Assembly: GCA_021815365.1 (NCBI GenBank)
Contig: JAKAGZ010000019.1
Coordinates: 1 to 45,746 of the forward strand
From: Bacteroidota bacterium
Lineage (GTDB): Bacteria > Bacteroidota > Ignavibacteria > Ignavibacteriales > Ignavibacteriaceae
DNA length: 45,746 nucleotides
Direction: 5' to 3'
The notes under the pieces are model-generated. The model worked only from the letters and a program-made list of their open reading frames with translations, ran no database searches and was not told the DNA's origin. The position numbers and the translations under genes are program-made. This document shows, piece after piece, positions 33,963 through 43,271 of the stretch (position 1 is its first letter; each line of letters starts with the position of its first letter).

Positions 33963-35204
33963 TTATAAACTATATGATAAACTTATTGAAGCCAGGTTTG
34001 CATAAGAATTATATGTGCCGTTAAACGGCGAGTTACCCTGCGTATAATATTCTTTTGAATTGGTAACAGTTAACTCGCTGGCTCTTATAAACAAATAAGA
34101 AAGATTTACTCCAAGATTATTCATCAGTTTATAATCAACACCGATGCTGAAGCCTAAACGATTTGCTTCTGGCAGTGATGGATTTACATATTCTGGTTTA
34201 ACAGGATTTTTGTCAAAATATATTCCACCCTCTAATTTGAAAACATCATTAACAGTGTACTCAGCACCGAATCTTACTATGAATGAATTATCATAAAGCC
34301 TCGGCTTCGAAATGTCCTTATATTTCGGATCAGCAAAATCTGCTGCTAAAGTATCATAGCTTGACCATCCCACGTATTGAAAGTCAGCGCTTAATTTTAA
34401 TTCAGGCATTACATCGTAAGCAACGCCGACAGCTAAGTTAATCGGGGTGGTTAACTTTGCAGTAACATCTCCGTTTGGAAGCTGCGATGCTAACTGTGGA
34501 GCGCCTGTAGTCGTTGCCGTTCCTTTAAAGGTGTATTTAACCTGGCTGTGGAACGAAGCGCCGAATGATAAACGCGGTGTTGGTTTAAACATCAGACCGA
34601 AATTATAGCCAAAGGCAGAATTATCTTTCCCTTTCAAAGTTGCAAAGGCATCACCAGGGAAAGGCGTCTGCGGTGATTTTGATGTTATCGTAACGTCTGC
34701 CCAGCTAAAAACAAAACCTGCACTAAGAGAAAGCTGATCAGAAACCTTATAAGCCACAACAGGAGAAATTGTAAATACCTTCAATGATGTTTCAATAGCA
34801 AGATATTTACCTACCCAGTTATCATCCCATTGTGTACCAAGACCGAAAGGACTCGTAAACCCGATCCCCGCAGCAAAATTTTCATTGAAGCTGTGAGAAA
34901 CCCAGAAATGTGAAGGGAAAAAATATTGTTTTTTCATATCGTATTGTGTGATGTCCGGGGACACACCTCTGAAAGTTGAAACCGGTGCAATCAGAGTTGT
35001 ACCAAACAGAAAATTTGTACCTCTCATTTGCGTCAGCCCGGCTCCGTTGAAATATATGGCTGATGGATCATTGGCAATTGCAGTAAAAGCTCCGCCCATA
35101 GCCATTGCTCTGGCAGAATGTTCATTGATCTGAAATCCGCCAGCAAAAAGATTACTGACTGTTACAGTAATAAACACTACAAAGGCACCCAACTTTAGTT
35201 TCAA
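33963..35204 (-). CDS. OmpP1/FadL-family outer-membrane transporter
   Basis: A 413-residue beta-barrel of the long-chain fatty-acid/hydrophobic-compound porin family. After the signal peptide (about 1-21) the mature N-terminus reads GGFQINEHSARAMAMGGAFTAIANDPSAIYFNGAGL, the FadL signature: an N-terminal helix plugging the barrel. Alternating strand patterns run to the C-terminus, ending SYSL. The start is TTG with AGGAGG 5 bp before it, which makes it convincing. The adjacent SGNH lipoprotein gene suggests it imports products of extracellular lipid breakdown. Confidence 0.93.
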   Translation of the reverse strand: MKLKLGAFVVFITVTVSNLFAGGFQINEHSARAMAMGGAFTAIANDPSAIYFNGAGLTQMRGTNFLFGTTLIAPVSTFRGVSPDITQYDMKKQYFFPSHFWVSHSFNENFAAGIGFTSPFGLGTQWDDNWVGKYLAIETSLKVFTISPVVAYKVSDQLSLSAGFVFSWADVTITSKSPQTPFPGDAFATLKGKDNSAFGYNFGLMFKPTPRLSFGASFHSQVKYTFKGTATTTGAPQLASQLPNGDVTAKLTTPINLAVGVAYDVMPELKLSADFQYVGWSSYDTLAADFADPKYKDISKPRLYDNSFIVRFGAEYTVNDVFKLEGGIYFDKNPVKPEYVNPSLPEANRLGFSIGVDYKLMNNLGVNLSYLFIRASELTVTNSKEYYTQGNSPFNGTYNSYANLASISLSYSL

Positions 35205-35276
35205 GTTACCTCCTATTATTAACTCGTGTTGAAGTATATGTTTGATAGAACAAGAAAATATTTGCCTGAGAAAACA

Positions 35277-35777
35277 CTAAGCAATCGAAAAAAGTTTCGC
35301 GCCTTTTTCAACGGTGCTGCCTTCTGAAATATAGATATTCTTAATTATGCCGGAGGCAGGCGCTTTTATATCGTTTTCCATTTTCATCGCTTCAAGAATA
35401 ATGATTGATTCTCCCAACTTTATATTATCGCCTGGTTTTCTTTTTATTTTTAAGATCATCCCGGGCATTGGCGCTTTAATTTCTCTTAAATGATGTACAG
35501 AGCCTTGCTGTTCAATTACCTTCGTAGCTCTTTCTTGCAGTGAGGTTCTGACTAACGTCTCGTATGTATATCCCTCTAATGAGACTAAATATTTATCGCT
35601 GTTAATTTTTACTGCTGAAATATCGTAAATTTTTTGATCAATTAGCAACCTGTATGAGTAATTTTTTATTCTGATCAGTTCATAATGATGTGGTCTGTCA
35701 TTGATGGTAATTTCTGAATTTTCAGAGATTTTTACTAAATTCTTTTTATCCTTCACCGTAACAATGTACTCATTCAT
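35277..35777 (-). CDS. Biotin carboxyl carrier protein of acyl-CoA carboxylase
   Basis: A 166-residue protein with an N-terminal beta-rich segment (about 1-90) and a C-terminal biotinyl domain (about 97-166) carrying the biotinylation motif EAMKMEN with Lys132. The N-terminal segment resembles the BT linker domain found in alpha chains of propionyl- or methylcrotonyl-CoA carboxylase, and not the proline-rich linker of AccB. With the biotin carboxylase gene overlapping by 8 bp this looks like an alpha chain split into two genes. No carboxyltransferase is in the window, so the acyl substrate is open. Confidence 0.87.
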   Translation of the reverse strand: MNEYIVTVKDKKNLVKISENSEITINDRPHHYELIRIKNYSYRLLIDQKIYDISAVKINSDKYLVSLEGYTYETLVRTSLQERATKVIEQQGSVHHLREIKAPMPGMILKIKRKPGDNIKLGESIIILEAMKMENDIKAPASGIIKNIYISEGSTVEKGAKLFSIA

Positions 35778-37266
35778 ACTCTAACTCTGTCCATTTATTC
35801 AAACCATTTGTTGTTTTCGCAGTTATGCTTTGTGGGGCAGCCTGCTGTTTTAATATAGCCGCAACAGCAGCAGCTACCTCATCAAGCTCCTTATTCCTGG
35901 AAGTCTGGTCATTCTGAAATTTATTTACCAGCCCTTCTTTTTCGATAAAGTTAATATCAAAATCTCCATTAATGAATTTACTATTCTCAAAAACTTCAAG
36001 CAAAAAAGGAATGTTATTTGTAACACCTGAAATCCTGAATTCCTTCAACGCCCCGATCATCCTCGAGATAGCACCTCTCCTATCCTGTGACCATGAGATT
36101 AATTTAGCCATTAAAGGATCGTAATAAACAGAAATATCTGAACCGCTTGAAAAACCTGCGTCTGCTCTTATGCCCGGACCAGCAGGCAAATCAAATTCAA
36201 TTAATTTGCCGGCAGCAGGCAGAAAATTATTTTCAGGATCTTCTGCATATATTCTGCTCTCGATAGCGTGACCTTTAATTGAAATTTCTTCCTGGCTGAA
36301 TGAAAGTTCTCTTCCCGATGCGATGTATATTTGTTCTTTAACAAGATCAATACCGGTTATTAATTCTGTCACCGGATGTTCAACCTGCAGCCTTGTATTC
36401 ATTTCAAGAAAATAAAAATTTTTTTCTCTGTCCATTAAAAATTCAACTGTACCGGCATTAAAATAACCGCAGGCTTTTGCGGCGTTGATCGCAGCAGAAG
36501 TAATTTTTTTTCTTGTTTCATCATCAAGGAAAGAAGAAGGAGCTTCCTCAATTATTTTCTGGTGTCTCCGCTGTATCGAACATTCTCTTTCAAAAAGATG
36601 TGCAAAATTTCCATGCTTATCTGCAATGATCTGAACTTCGATGTGTTTCGGATTTTCGATAAATTTTTCAATGTAAATTGAGTCATCAGCAAAAGCTTTT
36701 TTTGCTTCTCTTTGAGTAGCTTCAAAAGCGTCAGCAAATTCTATTGCAGAAGAAATTTTGCGCATTCCTTTACCGCCTCCGCCGGCTGAAGCTTTCAACA
36801 AAACTGGGTAACCAATTTCATTCGCTGTTTTAATCCCGTCTTCAAAATTTTTTATTGGCTCAGTTGTACCGGGAACTATCGGAACGTTATGCTGCTTCAT
36901 CAGTTTACGAGCTGCGGTTTTACTTCCCATTTTTCTAACAGAATCTGCGGACGGTCCGATAAAAACTATCCCTGCTTTTTCAACTTCTTCAACAAAGCCG
37001 GCATTTTCAGAAAAGTAACCGTAACCAGGATGTATTGCATCAGCTTTGATTTCTTTTGCGAGGCTGATAATTTTATCTTTATTAAGGTAAGACTCAGAAG
37101 ACGGAGCCGGACCGATCAAATAAGCTTCATCGGCGAGCGATGCGTGAAGGGAGATTTTGTCTGCTTCAGAAAATATTGCTGCAGACGTGATACCCAATTC
37201 TCTGCATGCTCTGATTATTCTTACTGCTATTTCACCCCTGTTGGCAATTAAAATTTTCCTGAACAA
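35770..37266 (-). CDS. accC: Biotin carboxylase subunit
   Basis: ATP-dependent carboxylation of biotin, the first half-reaction of acetyl-, propionyl- or methylcrotonyl-CoA carboxylase. The 498 residues show the family order: LIANRGEIAVRIIRACRELG at the start, the ATP-grasp glycine loop KASAGGGGKGMRK, and FLEMNTRLQVEHPVTE. About 40 residues beyond the usual AccC end form a degraded extension (QDRRGAISRMIGALKEFRISG region to the end). The start is TTG. It lies 1 bp after mutS2 and overlaps the carrier gene by 8 bp. Symbol accC is used for the domain; the substrate specificity of the complex is not known. Confidence 0.92.
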   Translation of the reverse strand: MFRKILIANRGEIAVRIIRACRELGITSAAIFSEADKISLHASLADEAYLIGPAPSSESYLNKDKIISLAKEIKADAIHPGYGYFSENAGFVEEVEKAGIVFIGPSADSVRKMGSKTAARKLMKQHNVPIVPGTTEPIKNFEDGIKTANEIGYPVLLKASAGGGGKGMRKISSAIEFADAFEATQREAKKAFADDSIYIEKFIENPKHIEVQIIADKHGNFAHLFERECSIQRRHQKIIEEAPSSFLDDETRKKITSAAINAAKACGYFNAGTVEFLMDREKNFYFLEMNTRLQVEHPVTELITGIDLVKEQIYIASGRELSFSQEEISIKGHAIESRIYAEDPENNFLPAAGKLIEFDLPAGPGIRADAGFSSGSDISVYYDPLMAKLISWSQDRRGAISRMIGALKEFRISGVTNNIPFLLEVFENSKFINGDFDINFIEKEGLVNKFQNDQTSRNKELDEVAAAVAAILKQQAAPQSITAKTTNGLNKWTELEYE

Positions 37267-37267
37267 T

Positions 37268-39622
37268 TTAGTCCTTGCTTAATTCGACAATCGTGATACC
37301 ATCACCGCCAATTTCTATAGGCGCAAAATAAAAACCCTTAACTTTCGGATGTCCTTTTAAAATATCGTTTACAATTTTTTTAAGAGCACCGGTTCCTTTA
37401 CCGTGAAGAATTTCCACCCTTTCTATTCCTGAAGCGTAAGCATCATCTACAAACTTAATTATTTCAAACTCGGATTCCGCTGCTCTCTGTCCTCTTATAT
37501 CAAGACGGATATTTGTCTGCTGATTTGAATAACTGCTAAACCTGTTGTAATTACTTTTTGCCTTCTGTGCTTTAGCAGGAACAAGAGATGAAATGTCTGA
37601 AGTCATTTTCATCACTCCGACCTGCAGGACAGCTTTTTTCTTTGCTTCGTTTATTTCTATTATTTCACCGATAGTCTCAGTGCCGCTGACAGAAACAAAA
37701 TCGCCCGTAGTAAAATTAGCTTTTTCTTCCCTTAATTCCATATTCTCTTTTTCTAGTTGGCGGTTTTTTGTCTTTAACTCATCAACAAGTTTTTTTGCTG
37801 ATTTAATGGACTCGCTGCCGGCTTTAGTTTCCCTGAGTTCCCTGATAACGTTTTCGACTTTTCTGTTTACATCCCTTAAATACTCGGCAGCCTCTCCGCT
37901 TGCTTTTTTTAATATGTCTTTCTTTTCTTTATTGAGCTTATCCAGGTTTTGCCTGTAGAGGTTAGATAGTCCTATTAATCTTGTATTTTCAATTTCAAGC
38001 TTTTTAAGTTTTTCCTGCAGCTCGAATGACCTGGCTTCAATTTCTGAAAGGAATTTTTCGATATTATGTTTATCAATGTCGAGATTTTCTTTTGCTGTCC
38101 TGAGTATTTTCTCATCGAGCCCAATCCTTCTTGCTATTTCAAAAGCATAACTTGAGCCGGGGATCCCTTGTCTGAATTTGTATGTAGGCTTTAATAACTG
38201 ATGATCGAATTCCATTGCAGCATTTTCAAATCCCTCAAGATCATTTGCAATCAATTTTAAGCTGCCGTGATGAGTTGTAGCCAAAACCGAAGCTCCTTTT
38301 TCTTTCAGCTCGATTAAAAAAGCTGTCGCAAGAGCTGCACCTTCCGATGGGTCAGTACCAGTCCCGATTTCATCAACTAACACAAGCGATTCAGTATCTG
38401 AATTTTCTAAAATCCTTTTTATGGCTGACAGATGAGAACTGAATGTTGAAAGATCATCTTCGATTGACTGTTCATCGCCGATGTCTATCAGAATATTTTT
38501 GAATATATTAAAATTTGAATCTGGACTTGCAGGAATGGGAATTCCGCATTGTATCATCAGAGCCAGCAGCCCGATTGTTTTAAGAACTACAGTTTTACCG
38601 CCGGCATTTGGACCAGTAATAATGATAATATGCCTTTTGCCAATTGTAATACTGAGTGGAACAGTATTTTCTTTGCCAAGTCTTTTCAGCAGTAACGGAT
38701 GCCTTCCCTCAATTAATTTAAATGGTTTTTCATTATCAAGCTCCGGGAAGCACCCAATAATTTCTATTGAGTATTTAGCTCTTGAAAAAATTGAATCTAT
38801 ATAAGCAAGTGCTGAAAGAGAATCCTTTAACTCATTACTGACTGAAGCAATTTTCTTCGTAAGCTCTCTTAATATTCTTTCAATTTCTCTTTTCTCTTCA
38901 AAAGACAAGGAGAGTATATCATTATTCAGGTCTAATGTTTCTTCCGGTTCAATATAAACAGTTTGCCCGGTTGAAGATTCGGAATGAATAAAACCTCTTA
39001 TATGTCTTTTGTGCTCGGCTTTGACAGGTATAACAATTCTTCCGTCGCGCAATGTCAGGTAATCTTCTCTGACAATATCTTTGTCAGCCAAGTTTTTAAT
39101 AATACGGTTTACAGATTTTATCAGTTCATCTTTTTTAGAATTAATCTCTTTCCTTATATCAGCAAGCTGTTTACTTGCAGAATCTTTTATATCTCCATTG
39201 TCGTTAATAATGTTCTGGATATGTCGTTCAAGCAGTTTATCTGAGAATAATTTTTCAGAAAGAGCTGATAATTCGCCGGCAGTGTCTTTATTGTTCTTAA
39301 GATATTGTGAAGTTAATCTTGAGATGACCAGCAAATTTAAAATGTCAGGTATTCTTTTACTTTCAAGAACACTACCTTCGATCTTACTTCTTGAAAGCTC
39401 TTCACTAATATCAGGTAAAAAATTTAACGGGGGATGTTCTCTCTCAATCAGAAGCCGCTTTGCCTGTTCTACATAAAGGCATTCGTTTTTAATTTCGCTC
39501 AAATGTTCCAAGGGTTTCGCAGTTAAGATTCTTGACTTGCCGTTGTCAGTAACGCAGTAAGCTGAAATGTGCTTAAGTATTTTTTGAAATTCTAATTTTT
39601 CAAGTACCGTCTCGGAGATCAT
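37268..39622 (-). CDS. mutS2: MutS2 endonuclease/ATPase
   Basis: MutS-related ATPase with a C-terminal nuclease domain, implicated in suppressing recombination and in ribosome rescue; not mismatch repair. The 784 residues contain the MutS core with Walker A GPNAGGKT (about 338) and Walker B region VLVDEIGTGTDPSEGAAL, a long coiled-coil (about 515-640), a KOW-like part and the C-terminal Smr domain with LDIRGQRAAE and HGKGTGALKK. No MutS1-type mismatch-recognition domain is present. It overlaps cvpA by 4 bp and is followed after 1 bp by the biotin carboxylase gene. Confidence 0.96.
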   Translation of the reverse strand: MISETVLEKLEFQKILKHISAYCVTDNGKSRILTAKPLEHLSEIKNECLYVEQAKRLLIEREHPPLNFLPDISEELSRSKIEGSVLESKRIPDILNLLVISRLTSQYLKNNKDTAGELSALSEKLFSDKLLERHIQNIINDNGDIKDSASKQLADIRKEINSKKDELIKSVNRIIKNLADKDIVREDYLTLRDGRIVIPVKAEHKRHIRGFIHSESSTGQTVYIEPEETLDLNNDILSLSFEEKREIERILRELTKKIASVSNELKDSLSALAYIDSIFSRAKYSIEIIGCFPELDNEKPFKLIEGRHPLLLKRLGKENTVPLSITIGKRHIIIITGPNAGGKTVVLKTIGLLALMIQCGIPIPASPDSNFNIFKNILIDIGDEQSIEDDLSTFSSHLSAIKRILENSDTESLVLVDEIGTGTDPSEGAALATAFLIELKEKGASVLATTHHGSLKLIANDLEGFENAAMEFDHQLLKPTYKFRQGIPGSSYAFEIARRIGLDEKILRTAKENLDIDKHNIEKFLSEIEARSFELQEKLKKLEIENTRLIGLSNLYRQNLDKLNKEKKDILKKASGEAAEYLRDVNRKVENVIRELRETKAGSESIKSAKKLVDELKTKNRQLEKENMELREEKANFTTGDFVSVSGTETIGEIIEINEAKKKAVLQVGVMKMTSDISSLVPAKAQKAKSNYNRFSSYSNQQTNIRLDIRGQRAAESEFEIIKFVDDAYASGIERVEILHGKGTGALKKIVNDILKGHPKVKGFYFAPIEIGGDGITIVELSKD

Positions 39623-40140
39623 TTCGAACTATTCTTTTCATTAAGATAATCTTTAAACATTTCCCTGGTTTTAGGTGTAAATTTATTTAAATAATCTATT
39701 GCAGCAGGAAGTATTTTATAAACCTTATCGTATAAAAGTGATGACCTTGCTGCTTTATTACTCGGAATTTCAAAAACATTAAGCAGGAAAAAAGCAGCGC
39801 TAAGGAAAAATAATATCTGCACCGCACCAATAACGCCGCCTAAAACCTGGTTGAGGAAATTATTTACTTTATCAAAAGGATGTATCAAACGTTTCAGAAC
39901 AGAAAATATGATCATCACGCCGATAAAAATTATTACTGCCGCAACGATCTTCGAAAGATAAATTTCCATTCCGGTAACAGATTCAATAAGCTTGCCGAAC
40001 CTTTCATAAAATAGAGTCGCCAGGATAATAGACAAAACAAAGCCAACGAACCCAACTATCTTTCTTACAAAACCATCCTTGAATCCAAGTATATATCCAG
40101 CAAGGATGACAACTATAATTATGAGATCAAGAATTGTCAC
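39619..40140 (-). CDS. cvpA: CvpA-family membrane protein
   Basis: A 173-residue protein with four predicted membrane helices (about 2-20, 27-46, 63-83, 99-122) and a short soluble tail. DLIIIVVILAGYILGFKDGFVRKIVG matches the N-terminal CvpA pattern. CvpA was named for colicin V production but is widespread and has been linked to envelope integrity and bile-salt tolerance; the exact role here is unknown. The start is GTG and overlaps the yqeY stop by 4 bp. Confidence 0.88.
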   Translation of the reverse strand: MTILDLIIIVVILAGYILGFKDGFVRKIVGFVGFVLSIILATLFYERFGKLIESVTGMEIYLSKIVAAVIIFIGVMIIFSVLKRLIHPFDKVNNFLNQVLGGVIGAVQILFFLSAAFFLLNVFEIPSNKAARSSLLYDKVYKILPAAIDYLNKFTPKTREMFKDYLNEKNSSK

Positions 40141-40589
40141 TTTGCGCTCAAAAATTTTTCAACGATGTTTCTAACAGTTTTACCATCGGCTTTGCCTTTT
40201 AAGCTTTTCATCACTTCGGGCATAAGTTTCGGAAAATCTTCTTTGGATTTTGCCCCGACCTGCTCTGCTATTTTTTTAACTTCATTTAAAATCTCTTCTT
40301 CAGAAAGCTGCTTTGGGAGATAAGCCTGGATTATTTCCAGCTCTTTCTCTTCCTTTGATGCAAGGTCTTCTCTGCCCGCCTTACGATATTGTTCGATCGA
40401 ATCCTTTCTTTTTTTTGCTGCTGAGGTGAGCAATTTAATTTCTTCATCTGGAGTAAATTCTTTCCCTGTTCCGCTTTTTTCAAACTCTAAAATCAAAGCT
40501 CTTATTGACCTGATTGTTTCCAGCTTTAATTTATCTCCTGACTTCATTTCAGTCTTAATGTCTTCAACTATTTTTTCTTTTAATCTCAT
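40137..40589 (-). CDS. yqeY: GatB/YqeY domain-containing protein
   Basis: A 150-residue helical protein of the YqeY family, similar to the C-terminal tail domain of the amidotransferase GatB that binds tRNA. RLKEKIVEDIKTEMKSGDKLKLETIRSIRALI and EELEIIQAYLPKQLSEEEI are typical. Stand-alone YqeY may act with tRNA or in amidation, but its function is not established. It is the first gene of the yqeY-cvpA-mutS2-biotin carboxylase unit, which has 4-bp and 1-bp junctions. Confidence 0.9.
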   Translation of the reverse strand: MRLKEKIVEDIKTEMKSGDKLKLETIRSIRALILEFEKSGTGKEFTPDEEIKLLTSAAKKRKDSIEQYRKAGREDLASKEEKELEIIQAYLPKQLSEEEILNEVKKIAEQVGAKSKEDFPKLMPEVMKSLKGKADGKTVRNIVEKFLSAK

Positions 40590-40677
40590 AACAGATAGAA
40601 CCTCGCTGTTGTTTTACTTCGCTGTAAAAATATGAAATATTTTATTTAGAAATCGTGCACTAATGTTGGTTGTTTAA

Positions 40678-41421
40678 TCAAACTTTAAACCGGTGAGTCA
40701 GTTCGATAATATTGCCAGTAACGAAATGGTAGTTCATAAAAATGCTGTGTATTAATTCCCCGATTTCATCCGGCTTCATCAAACTTTCAAAGTCAGCATC
40801 TTTTCCTCCTACGTTATCACTTTGGCTTGCCTCGCTGCGAAGCGGGCGGACCAGCATCCATTCCCTGTTGGCTTTTGTATCAATAATATAAGGAGCGATT
40901 GCATTTACTGATAGCCTTATTTCTCTCCCTTCGAGAGCTAATGTTTTTACAAGATGAATCAGGGATGCTTTTGATATTCCGTAAGCAGCTTTTTTAGCTT
41001 CGGGATTCAGCCCTGTAAAAGCTGCTGTAAAACAAATTGATCCTGAAGATGACTGCGCAACAATTCTGGAAAATTGTTTTGCGAGAAAAAGACTTGTTTT
41101 GAAATTAATATTGAACATTTTTTCAATATCATCATCAGATGTTTCCCATATCGTCTTCCCTCCCAGGTAACCTCCAATAGTGCTGAAGAGAAAAAAAGTT
41201 TTATCTTTGCCGGGCGAAATTTTATCAAATGCCTTTGAAACATTTTCTTCTTTTGAAAGGTCGTTAACGATTATCTGCTTAACATTTTTACCAGGGGTTT
41301 TAACATCATTAAAATTAAAATCAAAAAGAAAAACTTCATCATAATCTTTTTGAAGTAACGTACGGGTAACACCTTCTCCAAGCGCACCGTTAGCTCCAAA
41401 TATCAATAATTCCTTTTTCAT
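40678..41421 (-). CDS. Short-chain dehydrogenase/reductase with inserted segment
   Basis: A 247-residue NAD(P)-dependent SDR. The glycine-rich cofactor motif is GANGALGEG (residues 9-17) and the catalytic pair Tyr147/Lys151 lies in AAYGISKAS. Sequence near the end (DTKANREWM...ADFESLMKPDEIGELI) resembles SDRs related to dihydropteridine reductase, but between Met189 and the ADF motif about 17 extra residues occur whose DNA forms a GC-rich palindrome (see 40798-40854). The rest of the chain is normal. Substrate unknown. ATG start; it stands apart from the neighbouring kup gene by 26 bp. Confidence 0.88.
   Translation of the reverse strand: MKKELLIFGANGALGEGVTRTLLQKDYDEVFLFDFNFNDVKTPGKNVKQIIVNDLSKEENVSKAFDKISPGKDKTFFLFSTIGGYLGGKTIWETSDDDIEKMFNINFKTSLFLAKQFSRIVAQSSSGSICFTAAFTGLNPEAKKAAYGISKASLIHLVKTLALEGREIRLSVNAIAPYIIDTKANREWMLVRPLRSEASQSDNVGGKDADFESLMKPDEIGELIHSIFMNYHFVTGNIIELTHRFKV
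40798..40854 (-). repeat. In-frame palindromic-repeat insertion within the SDR gene
   Basis: These 57 bases encode LVRPLRSEASQSDNVGGKD after Met189 of the SDR. The DNA is unusually GC-rich for this genome and includes a hairpin (GCC-CGCT tcgc AGCG-a-GGC). The first part, GTCCGCCCG, resembles GTCCGTCCGG within the repeat at 21918-22117. In related SDRs two residues separate the corresponding Met and ADF, so about 17 residues are extra; that comparison is from memory. Confidence 0.55.
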
Positions 41422-41447
41422 AATTCATTACTCCTTTTACTTAAATT

Positions 41448-43271
41448 TTATAATTCAAGACGTGTTTCAACACCGTGAAGTTTATTGTACGGCAGAGTAT
41501 AAAATCTGACAAAAGATGGAGTGATCCTTTTCAGGAACGCATATATTTTAAGCAATGGTTTGCCGGTAGAGATATCTTCTACACCGTAAAAAATTACTTT
41601 TTCATTTACGCCGTTCTTATTCAGTAGAGCCTGGATGTCAAGTATTTCCATATATCCGCCTTCGATAATAATACCTGACAGACCATGTGCGATATTTTCT
41701 ACTCTCTTAAAATTTACTCCGTATGGTTTATCGGTAGTGTTGATTGAAACAAGGATATTATTTTCGTAAATAATATTTCCTCTGATTATACAATGAACCA
41801 TGTAAGGTGGAATTTCTTTTAAATTCTTTGTAAAGAAAAGTGCTGTTCCTTTTATATTATTTCCCAAACTGTATATCTGGTTGTAGCTGACAATAAATGT
41901 TTCTATAGGAAGTGCCCTGAATGAGCGGTACATTTTTTTGTTTCCACCCTCCCATAATTTTATTATAAAGAACGGGATAGCTGCAATTACAATTGACCAG
42001 TAACCTCCGTACGGAATTTTGTTCAGTACTGCTGCAAGGAAACCAGCTACAACAATAAAAACAAAACAGGCGACAGCCATTTTTAAGTAATTTTTTTTAA
42101 GCTTAAAAATCCAGATCATAAAAATTGAACTGATCGTCATCGTAGCGGTAACAGCAAGTCCGTATGCTGCGGCAATATTTTCTGACTTACGGAAAAAAAG
42201 TATCATACACAAAACGGCGGTCAGCAGCCCCCAGTTTACTATTCCGATGTAGATCTGGGATTTTAACTGTTTTGAAGTAAACTTTACTTTCAGCAAAGGG
42301 AAAATTCTTGTAGTGATTCCCTGGTACACGAGTGACATTATCGCACTGATCATTGCCTGTGAGGCAATAATTGTTGCGAGTAATGTCAGGATTAAAAATG
42401 GAATGTATGCTATTTCAGCAATAGATTTTACCATAGCAAAAAGGATCGAAACTTTGCTGCCGGTTCTTAAGACATAAGCACCTTGCCCGAAGTAATTAAT
42501 TACAAGTGAAAAGAAAACAAAATACCATGCGTGTCTGATCGGGTTTCCACCCAAATGTCCCATATCCGCATAGAGAGCTTCGCCGCCGGTTGCACAGAGA
42601 ATAATATCGCTTAAAACAAAAAATCCAACAAAGCCATTGTGCAATAGAAATTCAACTCCATACATTGGATTAACTGCTAGTAAAATATCCGGAGTTCGAA
42701 CTAATGAAATTATTCCTGTTAAGAAAAGCGAAGCGAACCATAATAGCATAATTGGTCCAAAGGATGCTGACACTTTATCTGTGCCGAGATACTGAAAAGA
42801 AAAAAGAAGTAGTGTAATTATGCAGGTAATTATTATTACTGTTGTTACACTTATATGACCTATGCCAGGGATCAGTTCAAGTCCCTCAACCGCAGAAAGA
42901 ATACTTATCGCAGGCGTGATTACACCATCGCCCATCAGCAATGAAACCCCTATGTAGCCAAGGAATGTTGCAAAGGCAATTTTTCTGCCTGATTTAAGTG
43001 AGCCAGTCAGAATTTCTTTCAGAACAATTATTCCCCCTTCTCCTTTAATGCTGAGGCTCATTGCAAGCCAGGCATATTCCACAGTAACCAGAATAATAAG
43101 CGTCCAGAATACGAGCGATAAAACACCCATAAGATTTTCAGCAGTTGGCTGTGTGAGTGCAAAGATAATTGTTAATGTATAAATGGGACTTGTACCAATA
43201 TCCCCGAAAACCAACCCCGCTGCTTTTGTTATATCTTTAAATGAAGAGAACTTTCTTCTATTTTTTTGCAT
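41448..43271 (-). CDS. kup: Kup-family potassium uptake protein
   Basis: A 607-residue potassium/proton symporter. About twelve membrane helices occupy residues 12-430, with the signature GDIGTSPIYTL near the N-terminus and MLLMGDGVITPAISILSAVEG in helix 3, both typical of Kup. The last 170 residues are cytoplasmic, with mixed alpha/beta character. The stop is 27 bp from the SDR gene start. The divergent solute-binding lipoprotein gene begins 309 bp away. Confidence 0.94.
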   Translation of the reverse strand: MQKNRRKFSSFKDITKAAGLVFGDIGTSPIYTLTIIFALTQPTAENLMGVLSLVFWTLIILVTVEYAWLAMSLSIKGEGGIIVLKEILTGSLKSGRKIAFATFLGYIGVSLLMGDGVITPAISILSAVEGLELIPGIGHISVTTVIIITCIITLLLFSFQYLGTDKVSASFGPIMLLWFASLFLTGIISLVRTPDILLAVNPMYGVEFLLHNGFVGFFVLSDIILCATGGEALYADMGHLGGNPIRHAWYFVFFSLVINYFGQGAYVLRTGSKVSILFAMVKSIAEIAYIPFLILTLLATIIASQAMISAIMSLVYQGITTRIFPLLKVKFTSKQLKSQIYIGIVNWGLLTAVLCMILFFRKSENIAAAYGLAVTATMTISSIFMIWIFKLKKNYLKMAVACFVFIVVAGFLAAVLNKIPYGGYWSIVIAAIPFFIIKLWEGGNKKMYRSFRALPIETFIVSYNQIYSLGNNIKGTALFFTKNLKEIPPYMVHCIIRGNIIYENNILVSINTTDKPYGVNFKRVENIAHGLSGIIIEGGYMEILDIQALLNKNGVNEKVIFYGVEDISTGKPLLKIYAFLKRITPSFVRFYTLPYNKLHGVETRLEL

